A stretch of 5,368 nucleotides of DNA from a bacterium (GTDB lineage: Bacteria; Sumerlaeota; Sumerlaeia; MVZB01), in assembly GCA_023480605.1 (NCBI GenBank), contig JAMCWS010000297.1:1-5368 (forward strand), read 5' to 3'. The translations under genes and the position numbers were made by a program. How positions within the stretch are numbered: position 1 is the stretch's first letter; each line of letters begins with the position of its first letter. Below, in pieces: positions 5,029-5,368 of this stretch. The notes beneath the pieces were generated by a model. It was not told the DNA's origin. It saw only the letters and a program-made list of their open reading frames with translations, and ran no database searches.

Positions 5029-5368
5029 ATGTTGGACAAGGACATCGTCTTGCTGCCGCAACCGCGCCGCGTCACCCTGACGGAGGGGAGCCACGCGCTG
5101 GCCGGCGAACGATTCATCTGGATCGCCGGCGGCGATCCTGCCGCCCGCCTGCGCACCGGCCGCCTGCTGCGCGACATCCTGGCGGCCGCCGGCGCCGCGT
5201 GGACCTTGACGGCCGCGCGCGGCGGCGACGAAACCCGTCTCGGCGCCGTGCTGCATGTCGATCCTCAGCAGGCGATCTGGCCGCAGGGCTACCGCCTCAC
5301 CATCACGCCCGGCCAGATCCGCATCGTGGCCCACGACGACGCGGGGGCTTTCTACGTCGAGCATCACC
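5029..5368 (+). CDS. GH20 beta-N-acetylhexosaminidase, N-terminal fragment (3' end outside window)
   Basis: The frame from the ATG at 5029 runs open to the window end, giving the first 113 residues. They match the small N-terminal alpha/beta domain of family 20 hexosaminidases. The start is L-L-P-Q-P-R-R-V (8-15), and a helix about 37-55 follows. The hallmark near 86-113 reads Q-G-Y-R-L-T-I (86-92), then I-R-I-V-A-H-D-D-A-G-A-F-Y (97-109), just before the catalytic barrel would begin. Family knowledge: GH20 enzymes release terminal GlcNAc or GalNAc from chitooligosaccharides, glycoconjugates or cell-wall fragments by substrate-assisted catalysis using an Asp-Glu pair; that part is outside the window, so activity cannot be judged. 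The start is firm: GAGGT (5016-5020) lies 8 nt upstream and an in-frame TAA at 5020-5022 blocks any earlier start. There is no hydrophobic signal peptide, so the enzyme is probably cytosolic. It is divergent from the GT-C gene. Confidence 0.85.
   Translation, partial: MLDKDIVLLPQPRRVTLTEGSHALAGERFIWIAGGDPAARLRTGRLLRDILAAAGAAWTLTAARGGDETRLGAVLHVDPQQAIWPQGYRLTITPGQIRIVAHDDAGAFYVEHH

Noticed and set aside
4981..5367. A 128-codon minus-strand open frame at the right edge
   Set aside because: It is antisense to the GH20 N-terminal domain, which has a good ribosome site and family motifs.

Overview
The window is a GC-rich, gene-dense stretch of bacterial chromosome carrying six protein genes, two of them cut by the window edges. 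The base composition, the strong Shine-Dalgarno sequences and the mix of genes (a FloA-type flotillin, a PAS-SpoIIE phosphatase and an AsnC/Lrp regulator of the kind common in Firmicutes and PVC-like genomes) suggest a GC-rich environmental bacterium. A deltaproteobacterial, PVC-like or candidate-phylum lineage would fit, but nothing here fixes the phylum. There are no RNA genes, mobile elements, CRISPR arrays or phage genes.

Layout, left to right. (1) Positions 1-444, plus strand: the C-terminal part of a GT-B glycosyltransferase. (2) Positions 466-1611, plus strand, 21 bp further on and probably in the same transcript: a soluble PAS plus SpoIIE-type (PP2C) serine phosphatase, a signalling protein. 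(3) Positions 1632-2114, minus strand, converging on the phosphatase with only 20 bp between the stops: a small AsnC/Lrp regulator. (4) Positions 2224-3231, minus strand: a clear FloA membrane-scaffold protein, 109 bp upstream of the regulator. (5) A 195-bp gap at 3232-3426 with an 11-bp perfect inverted repeat. (6) Positions 3427-4881, minus strand: a multi-membrane-spanning GT-C glycosyltransferase. (7) A 147-bp divergent control region with a palindrome midway between the two starts. (8) Positions 5029 to the window end, plus strand: the N-terminal domain of a GH20 beta-N-acetylhexosaminidase, with no signal peptide.

Four of the six genes touch the cell envelope or glycans: two glycosyltransferases, a hexosaminidase and a membrane scaffold. 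The other two are regulatory. They do not look like one dedicated system. The plus-strand pair at the left, the minus-strand floA-lrp pair and the divergent GT-C/GH20 pair are best read as three separate transcription units. I found no convincing undescribed system. The most notable signals are a palindromic, possibly shared -35 hexamer in the divergent promoter, a Cys/His cluster inside the PAS domain, and a FloA gene without its usual NfeD partner next to it.
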